In this document: one piece after another, positions 24,256 to 35,579 of the stretch
Numbering within the stretch: position 1 is the first letter of the stretch
Layout: each line of letters begins with the position of its first letter
Assembly: GCF_000715075.1 (NCBI RefSeq)
Contig: NC_134082.1
Span: forward strand, 191,693,948-191,757,947
Length of the DNA: 64,000 nucleotides
Direction: 5' to 3'
From: Nicotiana tabacum
Lineage: Eukaryota; Streptophyta; Magnoliopsida; Solanales; Solanaceae
Position numbers and translations under genes: made by a program
Notes under the pieces: model-generated
What the model was told of the DNA's origin: nothing
The model's database searches: none
The model's input: only the letters and a program-made list of their open reading frames with translations

Positions 24256-24872
24256 TAACCGTGAAAGTTATTACGTAAATTACCCTTTATGTCAATGTTG
24301 CCAATTCCCACAACCTTAATTAAGTGAAGTGAAAACATTATTGTAGGATTTTTAAAGTCACAATTTAAATATTTAAAAAAAAAGATGCATAGCCGTGAAA
24401 TCAACCCAAATATTGAACTGTTTCGCTACTCCTTGGTGTTCATTTTGAGATAAAGGGAGTAATTATCTTGTAATTCTTTGAGAATAAAGAAAATTAGTAC
24501 TCAATATATTAATTGTGTAATGATGAATATCGAAGAACTTAGGCTTTGTAATTTGCTTAATACGAAGGGGTGAGGGTATGAAATAAACTATACTCTGATT
24601 TTCTACCTAATTAGTATAGCTAGAGTTAAATGCTACAATGTGTTTCTTTAGTAAACGGTATAGAAAGGGATGGTGGCTACGTCAATAATATGTCATTTGA
24701 CATAAAATGGACGTCATGGTGATGCAGAAAAATTGTGCTGAGTAAAACTAGGATTTTGTAACCTGGAGAGAAAGTTGACAAAAATGGTCTGAAGTAGTCG
24801 TCGTCGTCGCAACCATTTTTATAAATTTGCATACATGTTACGTCTCTCCTCTTTTATGGAAATTCAATTACG
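24256..24872. other. Intergenic, nothing recognised
   Basis: AT-rich sequence with no supported gene. A short inverted pair, CTACTCCTTGG near 24427 and AAAGGGAGTA near 24452, recalls a further MITE remnant but is too weak to call. Confidence 0.4.
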
Positions 24873-25551
24873 ACTTTGTTTCCCTCGAAAATACGAGTAA
24901 CAATTAAATTTGATTTGTAGTCTTAAAGATATGTGATTTAGTTCAATACTAATTAAGAAAGAAATATGAAGTATAGATGAAGGAAAATAGGCTAGACCAA
25001 ACCAGCAGATAAGTTAGTAGGCAGTAGCGACCTCAAGCTCAGTGACCTCGAGATGAACGAAGAACAGTAAAGTAAGAGCAATAAAGATAAAAGGACAATT
25101 CTGATGAAGACTGAGCAAAGAGAAAGATAGTATATTCTTTGCCAATGATTAGATGATGCTACAACATGATTGGGTCCCCTTTATATAATAGGGAAATTCT
25201 AAATAAAGTATCTTTCTATTTAAAGCAAGAAATATTCTTGATACACCTGGCTAATCGCCTAGTACGACATCGTACGATCCTATTCCGGGATTTGCGCCAT
25301 GATCTTGGGGACGTGGCAGGAATCTAGCTCATTTTGTTACAAATCCATAAATTTCGGGGTCGAGCATACTCGGCTTCGGTATTCCTCGTACTCCTATCTC
25401 CGAGCATTGCATTCTGTCTTCGAACTCGGATCTGGTCCCTCGAGCTCGAACTCGACCTTACCTGGACTCGGGCTTTGGACAACCTCTTGAGCCTATAAAT
25501 CGGGTAGCCCCGATTTTTACTGTATACAGATAGTCCCCGCATTTCTTAGAG
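24873..25551 (-). repeat. 3' LTR (left copy) of the gag-only element; upstream limit uncertain
   Basis: The part 24887-25205 is duplicated at 29482-29810. The LTR may continue to about 25551, where minus-strand sequence starts TGTCGTTATACTC; a TATA-like TTTATAG lies at about 25496 on the minus strand. The start is a guess. Confidence 0.5.
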
Positions 25552-26079
25552 TATAACGACAAGAAACGAATTGAGTCCTTTTTTTTTACCACGATTTGTC
25601 ACAACATTATCATCGTGACGCAAGCGACTGAGGAAAACGAAAGCTTAGAAGCTGGCTTTTCCCGAGGAAAACTTCGAGACCGTTTAGCGAGTCCGGCGGT
25701 GGGGAAGATTCTGAGGGCGAAGACACTCCCGCCAATAAGGATCGTGCTGCTTAAGTTTCGTGCTCTTAGTAATTTTTTGCTTTCGAGGTTGATCGGCCCT
25801 TGCGAGGAACTCTCGATCGTGATCTATAACTTCTTGTAAAGAGGTTTATACAAAGCCCCTTTTCCTTCCATGGCTTCTGAATCTGTTGCCCTTTTGCGTG
25901 GGTCAAAGCACCTTAGCATAAAATTCTCTTTGAATGTCCAAAGTTTGAGATGGTAATGACTGATAATAAGTTTTGTCCTCGAACGTTTCTGATCAATGGT
26001 CCACGAATAACCATTCGAAATTGAGTTTGAGTAGCTCTTAGGCTCAACAGTCGATAAGGTAAGGTAGCTCTTGGGCTTG

Positions 26080-26560
26080 ATAGTTGAGTAAGTGCACGCT
26101 CGAACTTGAAATGAAAATAGCCTTTAAGCCTTATGGTCAAGTGAGGACATGCTCGAACTTGAGATGAGGTGGCCCTTGGGCTCGAAAGATAGTCCCCGAG
26201 TGAGAATTTTCTCGAACTCGGGCAGGTCTTGGTCTTAGTAGTCGAGTGAGTACTTGCTCGAACTCGAAATGAAGTTAGCCCATAGGCTTTATGGATAGTC
26301 CCCAAGTGAGAACTTTCTCGAACTTGGGTAGCCCTTGGGCTTAGTAGTCGAGTGAGTACTTGCTCGAACTCGAAATAAAAATAGCTCTTAGGCTTTATAG
26401 TCAAGTAAGGATTTGCTCGAACTCGAAAGGAAGTTAGTCCGTAGGCTTTATGGATAGTCCCCGAGTGAGGGTTCACTCTAACTTGGGTTAAGAAAGCCCT
26501 TGGGCTTTTATGATCGAGTGAGGACTTGCTCGAACCCGAAATAGAGTTAGCCCTTAGGCT
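26080..26560. repeat. Degenerate tandem repeat, unit about 109 bp
   Basis: The motif AGTCGAGTGAGTACTTGCTC recurs at about 26238 and 26347, a 109-bp step, with weaker copies on both sides and again at 27230-27400. Between them TAGTCCCCGAGTGAGA and GCCCTTGGGCTT recur. A 187-residue reading frame on the minus strand is only a translation of this repeat. Confidence 0.7.
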
Positions 26561-26710
26561 TCTTTATATTGGCCCTTAGGCTCTTTTATATCTGCCCTTA
26601 GGCTCTTTTAGGTTGGCCCTTAGGATCTTTTATATCGGACCTTGAACTCTTTTAGGCTAGCCCTTCGGCTCTTTTAGGTTGGACCTTAGGCTCTTTTATA
26701 TCGGGCCGAT
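26560..26710. repeat. Short tandem repeat, unit about 27 bp
   Basis: GCCCTTAGGCTCTTTTATAT and variants follow one another about six times. It lies in the non-coding 3' part of the gag-only element. Confidence 0.75.
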
Positions 26711-28116
26711 TCGGCCTCTAAAGCGGCTATGATTTTCCCCTCTTTTTGGCTAGTAGACTTATTGAAAATTTCTTTATGCCTTAGTATGTGTTTTTTGTAC
26801 CTGTAGGGTTTTTCAAGGGTTCAATCGATCAGAACCCATACGTGTTAATGCCTCTTGAGGCTTTTTCGAAGGCTGATGTTATCAAAGCCTTTAAATTATT
26901 CGAGGGATGATTTTATCGAAGCCCTTTTTGCTTTTGTCGAGGGTAGCTGAGTTTAACCGGGTTTTCAAAATATTTGAAGACATTTAATTTATGGCGAAAG
27001 TCGGACATCTCCGAGATGCATTATTTCGGCCGTAGCCTTTTACATGACCATAGTCTTTAATATGGCCGTAACTTTTTAATATGGCTGTAGCCTTCGGGTA
27101 TATCTTTTGGACTTGTTTCCCGGTAGCCTTTCGAACTTGTCAGTAAGGTTAGTCCCCGAGTATGATGGACTTGGCATGTATATCGGGGGGTGCCACTTTG
27201 AGGTCTTATGATTTCGAACTTGGATAGCTCGAGTAGGTAATCCCCTAGTGTTCGAGGTATGCTCGCACTTGGGTTAAGATAGCCCTTGAGCTTTTATGAT
27301 CGAGCGAGGATTTGCTTGAACTCGAAGTAAAGTTAGCCTTTAAGCTTCCTAGATAGCCCCCGTATGAGAGTTTGCTCGAACTCGTGTTAAGATATCCCTT
27401 GGGCTTTTGTATTTGTTACGGATTTCGGACGCCCTCGATCCACGTTAACTCGGCCGTAGCTTTTTTAGTTCGGAACTTTCCCTTTGGGCTTATCTTCCGT
27501 TTCACTTCGAGCTTGACCAAAGAATCAATCCCTGAGTGGGGTGGTCGTGGCCCGTAAAATTGAGGATCGCCTTTAAGGTCTTATGGTCTCGAAATGTTAG
27601 CAGTTTAAACTTCCGTTGTGATCGGCCGTTAAGCCTGTTTACATAATAAATCAAGAGTATGAAATAGAAAACTTTTCTAGAAGCATGGGATATAGGCAAG
27701 GAAAGACACTTCTCTCAATAGATGATTATACATGGGCGTATGTTTGATGTTAGGGCTCAGGTGACTTATATGGGCACGACTCATCTGATCGTTTGACCCT
27801 TACAACATTTTCCTATTGAGGCCTCGTTGTCATAAAGTAACTTCCTTGCAATAAAGCGGACATTCGAGGGTAATGCCTCCCACATCTCGAGGCTTATTTT
27901 AGGGAACCGCGGATACCGTTGAACTACCCTAAGTCAGTATGAACAATGGTTGCCTCGTTAAAAACCTTATCGGAAAAACCCATTTGGGACAAAAACCGGT
28001 CCAAGGGAAAAAGAGTGCAACGCATGCTTTAAGATCCAAAGCTTTGTGCCGATCCTTGTTGATAGCATGTAAGTGTTAGTCGAAAAAATAGAGAGAATCA
28101 GAACGGGGTCGTACCT
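26711..28116 (-). other. Non-coding 3' region of the gag-only element
   Basis: No pol domain can be read on either strand. Diverged copies of the 26080-26560 repeat appear at 27230-27400. The stretch 27950-28050 is GC-richer but without an ORF. Confidence 0.45.
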
Positions 28117-29366
28117 TTATTCGGATTTTGGATATTTAACGTGATCTTCCTCGGTATCAGGCCCTCGTGAATTTTGACCTTGACCATTTCTCCTCTCATT
28201 TTGTGCGAAGCTTCGCCTAGACCCGCTGCCTCTATGGTCTCCGTTGTACGGTTGATATCGATCTCTATTCGACCTCGGCTCTCGATCGATGTCCCCTCTG
28301 ATCCTATCCATGGGTATGCTAGGATAAACAGACCCCGAATAAGTCTCTAGTTGACCATTTTCGACTCTAATTTTCGACTGGTACCGATTATGCAAGTCGG
28401 CCAAGTGACAGCTAGGTACTCAAGCAAACTTTGCTTCACCTGATCAGAAAAAGCTTGAGCGGCCCAATCATCGGTCACCGGAGGCAAATCCATTCTCTCC
28501 GCTTGGAACCGAGATACGAATTCCTTGTGCATGTCATTTTCTGTGTGCCTTACCTTGAAAAGGTCTGACTTCCTCCTTGCAATTTTAATGGCTCTGGCGT
28601 GTGCTTTTACAAAAGAATCCGCAAGCATATCAAACGAATCAATAGAATTAGGGGTAAGTTATGATACCATATCAAGGCACCCTTGGATAGAGTCTCCCCG
28701 AACTTCTTCAGCAGTACGGATTCAATTTCGTCATCTTCCAAGTCGTTTCCTTTAATGACGCATCTATACAAGGTGACGTGTTCATTCGGATCGGTTGTCC
28801 CGTTATACTTGGGAATCTGGGGCATACGAAACTTCTTGGGAATTAGCTTTGGAGCCGCACTAGGGGGAAGGGTCTTTGCACGAACCTTTTAGAATCTAGT
28901 CCTTCTAAGATCGGGGGTGCCCCCGGTATTTGATCAATACGGGAGTTATAAGTCTCCACTTTTTGGTCATTATCCTAGATCTTCTTCTCCCCAGACTCGA
29001 TTTTCTTGGTGATTTCCTCGAGCATCCTCATAATTGTGGGGTCAGTCCCCGAGCCATCTCCGTTTGATCTCTCTGGTGCTGGTTCAGCATGTCAAGTGTT
29101 CCCCGGTTCAGCTATACTCGGAGTTTTATTCTGACTCTGAATTTAGGCGATGGCAATCTATTGAGCTTGCAACATCTTGAATATCACTTGGAGGCTGACT
29201 CTCTCATCTCCTATTCCTTGTGTTGCTTGGCCACCATATCTGACTTCCCTGCGTACACTTTCTCCGGGGTTTTTATTGGTGGTACACTGACCCCTACATT
29301 GTTATTTTCCCCATGAAATTCAAGACCGTCATCGTCGTGCACGAGAGCATTTTGTGAGTCTGACAT
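28117..29366 (-). pseudogene. gag: Ty3-gypsy gag, decayed
   Basis: On the minus strand MSDSQNALVHDDDGLEFHGE starts at 29366, then stops and frame changes follow. The retrotransposon gag core is readable as MPQIPKYNGTTDPNEHVTLY (28825 down) and continues in another frame as MLADSFVKAHARAIKIARRK with FVSRFQAERMDLPPV (28628 down), then an Arg/Asp/Asn-rich tail ending at 28117 (SRRSFAQNERRNGQGQ). PKYNGTTDP followed by W-Y-H-NL is characteristic of plant Ty3-gypsy gag. At least five disruptions; not functional. Confidence 0.8.
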
Positions 29367-29455
29367 GTTTTAACCTGAAAACAAAGAATCTCTGAGAAGA
29401 ACAAGTGTAAGTATGTTATCAGAATCAGTACTGAAATAATCACTATTATCTTTAG

Positions 29456-29471
29456 CCCCACGGTGGTGCCA
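29456..29471 (-). other. Putative primer-binding site of the gag-only element
   Basis: On the minus strand TGGCACCACCGTGGGG follows the LTR end after a few bases (LTR ending ...TATTTTC near 29482). It starts with TGG, as a site complementary to a tRNA CCA end should. I cannot name the tRNA. Confidence 0.5.
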
Positions 29472-29877
29472 AACTTTTTACCTTGAAAATACGAGTAACA
29501 ATTAAATTTGATTTATGGTTTTAAAGATATGTGATTTAGTTCAATACTAATTAATAATCAAGAAATATGAAGTATAGATGGAGGAAAATAGGGTAGACCA
29601 AACCAGCAGATAAGTTAGTATGCAGTAGTGACCTCAAGCTCAGTGACCTCGAGATGAACCAAGAACAGTAAAGTAAGAGCAATAAAGATAAAAAGACAAT
29701 TCTGATGAATAGTGAGCAAAAACAAAGATAGTATATTCTTTGTCAATGATTAGATGGTATTACAAAATGATTGGGATCCCCTTTATATAATAGGGGAACC
29801 CTAAATAGAGTCCGGAACCTTTTTGTTGTCTTTTTGGACAAAAGATACACAAATAGATGTAAAAAAAAGTTACATTT

Positions 29878-29968
29878 ATATATATAACGCCAAGTTACAC
29901 CATGCTATACCTTAACGGTAACTTTGGCCATTAAGGTATAGCGTGGTGTAACTTGGCGTTATATATAT
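29878..29968. repeat. Long hairpin: 38-bp arms, 15-base loop
   Basis: The arms 29878-29915 and 29931-29968 are inverted copies with a single mismatch (ACCATGCTATACC against GGTATAGCGTGGT). The loop is CGGTAACTTTGGCCA. Transcribed, it would form a nearly perfect stem. It lies 60 bp right of the break in the gag-only element and 1.6 kb upstream of the PMD pseudogene. Confidence 0.9.
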
Positions 29969-29985
29969 TGACATTTACTGACACA

Positions 29986-30043
29986 GGTATAGCGTGCTGT
30001 ATTTTCACGCTATATATAGCATACAAATACAACACGTTATACC
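29986..30043. repeat. Second hairpin with the same GGTATAGCGTG core
   Basis: GGTATAGCGTGCTGTATTT (29986-30004) pairs with AAATACAACACGTTATACC (30025-30043) with two mismatches; the loop is 20 bases. It repeats the core of the hairpin just left, so GGTATAGCGTG occurs in four arm positions within 170 bp. Confidence 0.8.
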
Positions 30044-30339
30044 CCTAATTAAATAATGTCCTTCGCCTTCTTCCCCGACCAGAAATGAGCCTCCCCCATT
30101 TTTTTTGCTTTCAAGACATTTCTGGTCCCCCCAGCGTCTTTTGTAAAAAAAAATTGTGGGTCCCACCCGTCACACAAAACGTTAAGAACGTAGGTCTCAC
30201 ATCGTAGTAGAGCATCGTATTATTGTGGTTTCACTTTGTCGGATTCAACTTTTCACACAAAACACTACATCGAGGTATTTCGATTTATTTTATGTCGAAA
30301 TTTATATAATAATGCATATTTATTAGCTGATTGAATGTG

Positions 30340-30525
30340 TTTCCATGCCGTTTTGTGTTTTATTTGCGAAACTAGTATGTTATATTTATCCGGACTTAGA
30401 TATTAGTGTTCTAAAAAATGAATAATTGAGAAATAATTTTTTCTGTTAATATCAGGATTTAGATATTAATGTTTCCATGCCGGTTTATATTTTATTTTTG
30501 CGAAACTAGTATGTTATATGTATTT
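30340..30525. repeat. Local direct duplication of about 50 bp
   Basis: GTTTCCATGCCG, then TTTATTT and GCGAAACTAGTATGTTATAT, occur at about 30340-30385 and again at about 30470-30518. The intervening sequence also repeats GATTTAGATATTA. No gene is visible between the hairpins and the 158-bp array. Confidence 0.65.
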
Positions 30526-30683
30526 TTGTGAATTTATGTGATTAAAATGTATTTGTTGTTTATATTTAGTTTAGATTATTTATTAGCGTAGAAAATTATA
30601 GAATCTGTTAGCGTAGTAAAGTGTAGATTATTTTAGCGTAGAATCCCTATAGTTTAAGTATTGCTTATATTGGTAGATGAAAA

Positions 30684-31508
30684 TATATACTTTGTACAAT
30701 TAAATAATTAAAATTAAGAATTTAAATTTTTAAAACAAACACACACAAAATTATCAAAATATTGAATTTAACACACATAATTATTAATGATAGTTTGATG
30801 TTATTGGGTCTCAAATACTGAGCCTGGAACTCAATAGGTATATATACTTTGTACAATTAAATAATTAAAATTAAGAATTTAAATTTTTAAAACAAACACA
30901 CACAAAATTATCAAAATATTGAATTTGACACACATAATTATTAATGGTAGTTTGGTGCTATTGGTCTTCAAATATCGAGACTGGAACCCAATAGGTATAT
31001 ATACTTCGTACAATTAAATAATTAAAAATTAAGAATTTTAAATTTTTAAAACAAACACACACAAAATTATCAAAATATTGAATTTGACACAAATAATTAT
31101 TAATGATAGTTTGGTGCTACTAGGCCTCAAATACCGAGCTTGGAACCCAATAGGTATATATACTTTGTACAATTAAATAATTAAAAATTAAGAATTTAAA
31201 TTTTTAAAACAAACACACACAAAATTATCAAAATATTGAATTTGATACAAATAATTATTAATGATAGTTTGGTGCTATTGAGCCTCAAATACCGAGCCTG
31301 GAACCCAATAGGTATATATACTTTGTACAATTAAATAATTAAAAATTAAGAATTTAAAATTTTAAAAAAAACACACACAAAATTATCAAAATATTGAATT
31401 TGACACAAATAATTATTAATGATAGTTTGGTGCTACTGGGCCTCAAATACCGAGCCTGGAACCCAATAGGTATATATACTTTGTACAATTAAATAATTAA
31501 ACATACAA
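30684..31508. repeat. Tandem array, 157-159 bp unit, 5.2 copies
   Basis: Copies start TATATACTTTGTACAATTAA at 30684, 30841, 30998, 31157, 31315 and 31473, steps of 157, 157, 159, 158 and 158. Each ends with CCTCAAATACCGAGCCTGGA and AACCCAATAGG. The last copy is broken off after about 35 bp. Units are very similar, so the expansion is young relative to the neighbouring pseudogene. Confidence 0.95.
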
Positions 31509-31537
31509 TTAATGTTGTTTAATTTACATTTGACGAC

Positions 31538-33371
31538 ATGGACGAGCCGTCTATACATCCCGGCCCTTAATCTCGTGAGATATTAGTGCTATAGGGCGAT
31601 CATAGGTTCGTCCATATATAGGAAGGGGAGTTACTGTCCCAGACTCTCCGCGCTAGGAGAGTGGTAGACCTGTGGGATTTTTTTGAGGCCCAGAGATCTC
31701 CACGAGCGTGTAGTCCAACGCCTACAGGATACGGGATTTTATAAGATTATTGAGCTCGGGCGGATGCAGCTCGGCTGGGCTTTGATTACGACGTTGATTG
31801 AGCAATGGCGACCGAAGACGCACACCTTTCACCTGCCCATTGCCTAGGCCACTATCACGCTGCAGGACGTGGAGGTTTTATATGGCCTGCCCGATGATGG
31901 CATGCCCGTTTCACTGTCTATTGCTATGAGATCTATGTCGCGCGATGATTATTAGGACATGCTGCAAGAGCTCACGGGTTTCAGGCCACAGGACGAGACA
32001 TTTTCGTCGGGTGCCAGTCGATTGTCTTTGACCCCTATTAGACAGTACCTGGAGGTACTCCACCCCATTATCACCGACGATACAGAGGAGGTACATATTA
32101 CCCGGTATACGAGGTTGTTGTTGCTTCTTCTATTTGGAGGGGTCTTGTTCCCGAACACTTCGGGGAACCTAGTTAGCCTGAGATTTCTTCATCATGTTCA
32201 GCTGCTAGATGAGTTACCTTATTACAGCTGGGGTGCTGCTGTTCTCGCCTACATGTACATGAGTATGTGCCGGGCGAACATGGACACTCAGAGAGATGTT
32301 TGTGGTTTTCTGCCGCTTCTATAGGTGACAACATATTCGAATAATCTGTTCATCAGTTCCAACTCTACCTAGTTAGAATTTATCTTAAACGTAACGTCAA
32401 CTTTCTGTGTTAGGTTTGGGCTTGGGAGCGGTTCTTGCAGTTTCAGCCACCTCTACCACAATTACCTCCTAATGTAGCAGTTCCGGATCTCCCTCTATCC
32501 AGGAGGTGGGTTCTCCACCGTACACTTTCACGAGAGTATGATTCTCATCATAATTTCTCCCTCTGCAGGGATGTGTTGGATCTGCTAGAGGGCGCACAAG
32601 TAAATATGTACCTAAACTTACCTGGTATAGATTAACTTAGTGTTGCGCATACTTACGTTTTGTGTTTTTATTTGATAGTTCATCTGGACGCCGTACAACG
32701 ATGATTTGATAACTGGCCTGCCAGCTTATTGTTGGGCCGACCGATTGATTTGGAGCACTTCTGCCCCACTCATATGCCTCGATATTGTGGAGCATCATGC
32801 CTCGGAGAGGGTACTTCGCCAATTTGGCCGCCCGCAGTATATACCGAGGGGGCCTATATGGGACCCAAGACATTATCAGAGGAATGATCGTTGCAGGGCG
32901 GACGATGCATTTATGGCATGGTTAGCGAGGCAGATCCATATTTGGGACCAGCAAGATCAGATGATTCCACCCCCACTTACACAGACCCAGGAGGTGGCTA
33001 TTGAGGGTTATCTGTCCTGGTACCGCCACGTTACCCGACTTTTTATCGGGAACCCTATTCATCAGGCTGGCGGTCGGTACGTTCCATACGCCGGGCGACA
33101 CGAGGCCCTGGTATGTTTTTTGTTATTATTAATTATATAACTATAACTTAGTGCAATGTATGTAGTTTATATTTTATATGTTGTGCAGGCTATTGGACTA
33201 TATACAGTCTATCAAATGGGACTGTAGATGCATGATTATGTCGGTGATCCTGACGCCGCCTTGCACGATTACAGCCGTCGATTTGTAGAATTGGCTGTCC
33301 GGACACTACAGCGAGCCCGGGAGGATCAGCGTTTGGCACACATGCCTGATTATATGGAGCCAGAGAAGTAA
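31538..33371 (+). pseudogene. Plant mobile domain (PMD, MAIN-like) gene, four exons, decayed
   Basis: The product family (PF10536; often labelled serine/threonine phosphatase 7 long form homolog) occurs both as host MAIN/MAIL genes and inside transposons; its role in transposons is unknown. Exon 1 from 31538 (MDEPSIHPGP) to about 32325 holds the PMD core: TGFYKIIELGRMQLGW, LIEQWRPKTHTFHLP, ATITLQDVEVLYGLPDDGMP and LFGGVLFPNTSGNLVSLRFL. Exon 2 is 32414-32599 (VWAWERFLQFQPPLPQLPP), exon 3 32679-33110 (FIWTPYNDDLITGLPAYCWA to GRHEAL), exon 4 33189-33371 (AIGLYTVYQMGL to MEPEK, stop). GT and AG are kept at the introns, but exon 1 has at least five stops and a frameshift, and exon 4 has one stop. 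At its end the sequence passes without gap into Tat pol. Confidence 0.8.
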
Positions 33372-33429
33372 CGAGCGAGGCCCTAGTGTGGCATGAGGTG
33401 GTGGTGCCCGACGAGGTGGTGGGGAGGGG

Positions 33430-34018
33430 AGGAGGTCAATGGCGTGACATATACGGCTGCAAAGAAGGTGTCAAAAATCACAGTCACCCACTGGAAGCGA
33501 GTTCACCAAGTTTTGAAAGAAAACAGTATAACATTTAATGATGTAGACGCAAATGTCGTGTTGATCCAACACAATGATGCATTGGTAATATCTTTATTTG
33601 TACATGATACTAATGTAAAACAAGTTTTGATAGATCCAAGTAGCTCTATAAATATCATTCTTTTAAGAGTGGTAAACGAGATACAAGCTGATGACAAGTT
33701 GGTACCTAAAGCACGTACCTTATCTGGATTTGACAATTCAAGCATTGTCACAAAAGGGGAAATAATACTTACCACATTCTCAGAAGGAGTAGTTAAAGAT
33801 ACGAAATTTCAAGTAATAGATATAGATATGGTGTACAATATTATCCTTGGCAGACCCTGGATTCATGAGATGGATGTTGTTCCATCTACCTTGCATCAGG
33901 TTATCAAGTTCCCTTCGCAATGGGGAATAAAACAAATTTGTGGTGATCAACAGGCTTCTCGAAGCATTAATTCAGTGGCAGATTCAAGCGCAAAAAATGA
34001 CGTTGCAGATGAAAAATA
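33430..34018 (+). pseudogene. Tat aspartic protease
   Basis: Open from 33393 to 34019. The catalytic segment reads NVKQVLIDPSSSINIILLRV: the Asp is present, but the glycine of the usual D-x-G triad is Ser, so activity is unlikely. The C-terminal motif YNIILGRPWIHEMDVVPSTL matches Tat proteases. The N-terminal 20 codons (MRWWCPTRWWGG...) appear to come from the PMD side of the junction. Confidence 0.8.
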
Positions 34019-34136
34019 GCAATTACAGAATTAAGGTGAGGGTTTAGCAGCACAAACCTCAACTACAGATGGACAAACGGATGTAGACTCAAGGCCTGAT
34101 ACTATCCAAGAGCTAGAAGAGAATGAAAATATCAAA

Positions 34137-35470
34137 ATGACAATTGAGGAACTAGAAGCAGTGGTGTTGTTTATACGTTGTCCAGACAGAAAAGTTTACA
34201 TCGGAACTAACCTCAGCACAGAGATGAAAAGTAAGTTAATTGGATTTTTAAAAGCTAACATAGATTGCTTTGCTTGGTCGCATTCAGATATGATAGGTAT
34301 ACTACCGGAGGTGATGACTCATAAGCTGAATGAAGATCCAACGTATCCACCTGTCAAACAGAAGAAAAGGAAGCAAGGATCCTTTATAAACCAGGTGATT
34401 CAGGATGAGGTACAAAAGCTTTTAAAAATCGGATCTATCCGTGGGGTAAAATATCCTAATTGGCTAGCTAATACCGTAGTGCTACCAAAAAATAATGGCA
34501 AGTGGCGAGTTTGTGTAGACTATACTGATTTGAATAAAGCTTGCCCTAAAAATTCTTTTCCATTACCACATATAGATCAACTAATTGTTGCTACTGCAGG
34601 ACATGAACTATTAAGTTTTTTAGATGCCTACTCAGGATATAATCAAATAAAAATGGATCTTTTAGATGAGGAAAAAACTTCCTTCATTACAGACAGGGGG
34701 ACTTACTGCTATAAAGTTATGCCTTTCGGCCTAAAGAATGTTGGAGCCACATACCAGAGGTTAGTAACTAAGATGTTTCAAGAACATCTGGGAATAACCA
34801 TGGGGGTTTATATCAATGATATGCTAGTCAAATCACAACAAGCAGGGGATCATATCCAACATCTGTCAGATATGTTTCAGATTCTCCGCAAATTCAATAT
34901 GAAGTTAAATTCCAAAAATGTGCATTTGGCGTGTCATCAGGTAAGTTCTTAGGTTTCCTTGTTTCTAACCGAGGACTTGAAGTAAATCCAGCATAGATTA
35001 AAGCTATTAAAGAAATACCAGATATACTAACGAGCAAAAAAGAAGTGCAGAGGTTGACAGGTAGGATAGCAGTATTGGGAAGATTTATTTCTAAATCTTT
35101 GGAGAAAAGCTTTAAGTTCTTTTTAGTGTTAAAAAAGCAAAGCCAATTTGAATGGACTGAAGAATGTCAACAAGTGCCCAAAAATCTAAAAGCATACTTG
35201 TCAAATCCACCGTTGCTGGCCAAACCAAAGGACGGATAAAGGCTACTCATCTACCTTGCTATTTCAGAAGTGGCAGCAAGTGTCGTATTAGTTCGGGAGG
35301 ACAAAGGTAAACAATCTCCGATTTATTATGTTAGCAAGTCTTTATTGGATGGTGAAACTCAATATCCTCATTTAGAAAAACTTGCTTTAGCATTAATTAT
35401 GGCATCTAGAAAATTAAGGCCTTATTTTCAATGTCACCCTATTTTTGTAGTGACTGCCTACCGCTTATAA
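34137..35470 (+). pseudogene. Tat reverse transcriptase and RNase H
   Basis: RT motifs: ANTVVLPKNNGKWRVCVDYT, DLNKACPKNSFPLPHIDQL, LSFLDAYSGYNQIKM, YKVMPFGLKNVGATYQRLV and the catalytic box [11 protein letters not shown], where the first Asp of the usual V-D-D is Asn. A frameshift at about 34925 cuts it (LNSKNVH) and coding resumes with [18 protein letters not shown], then a TAG (34996). RNase H follows (35045-35470) with a stop at 35237: TGRIAVLGRFISKS, FEWTEECQQVPKNLKAYL, then ASVVLVREDKGKQSPIYYVS and ETQYPHLEKLALALIMASRK. Confidence 0.85.
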
Positions 35471-35579
35471 AATATATTGCACAAGCAAGAGTTATCAGGT
35501 AGGCTAGCCAAGTGGGTCATAAAACTAAGTGAATATGATATCACATATCAACCTAGAACTGCGATAAAATCATAGGTTT

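Larger units (their letters stand above)
24873..29810 (-). mobile_element. Gag-only LTR retrotransposon (TR-GAG/LARD-like), right LTR truncated
   Basis: About 330 bp starting GAAAATACGAGTAACAATTA is directly repeated at 24887-25205 and 29482-29810. On the minus strand these are the 3' portions of the 3' and 5' LTRs: a PBS-like site follows the right copy and a gag pseudogene lies between. No protease, RT or integrase is readable in the 2.5 kb downstream of gag, so this is a non-autonomous element. The right LTR stops matching at about 29810, where unrelated sequence starts; the upstream end of the left LTR cannot be fixed by eye. Confidence 0.7.

Noticed and set aside
25913..26476. 187-residue ORF on the minus strand
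   Set aside because: It is a translation of the 109-bp tandem repeat (SSPRATQVR and FRVRA words recur) and has no family resemblance.
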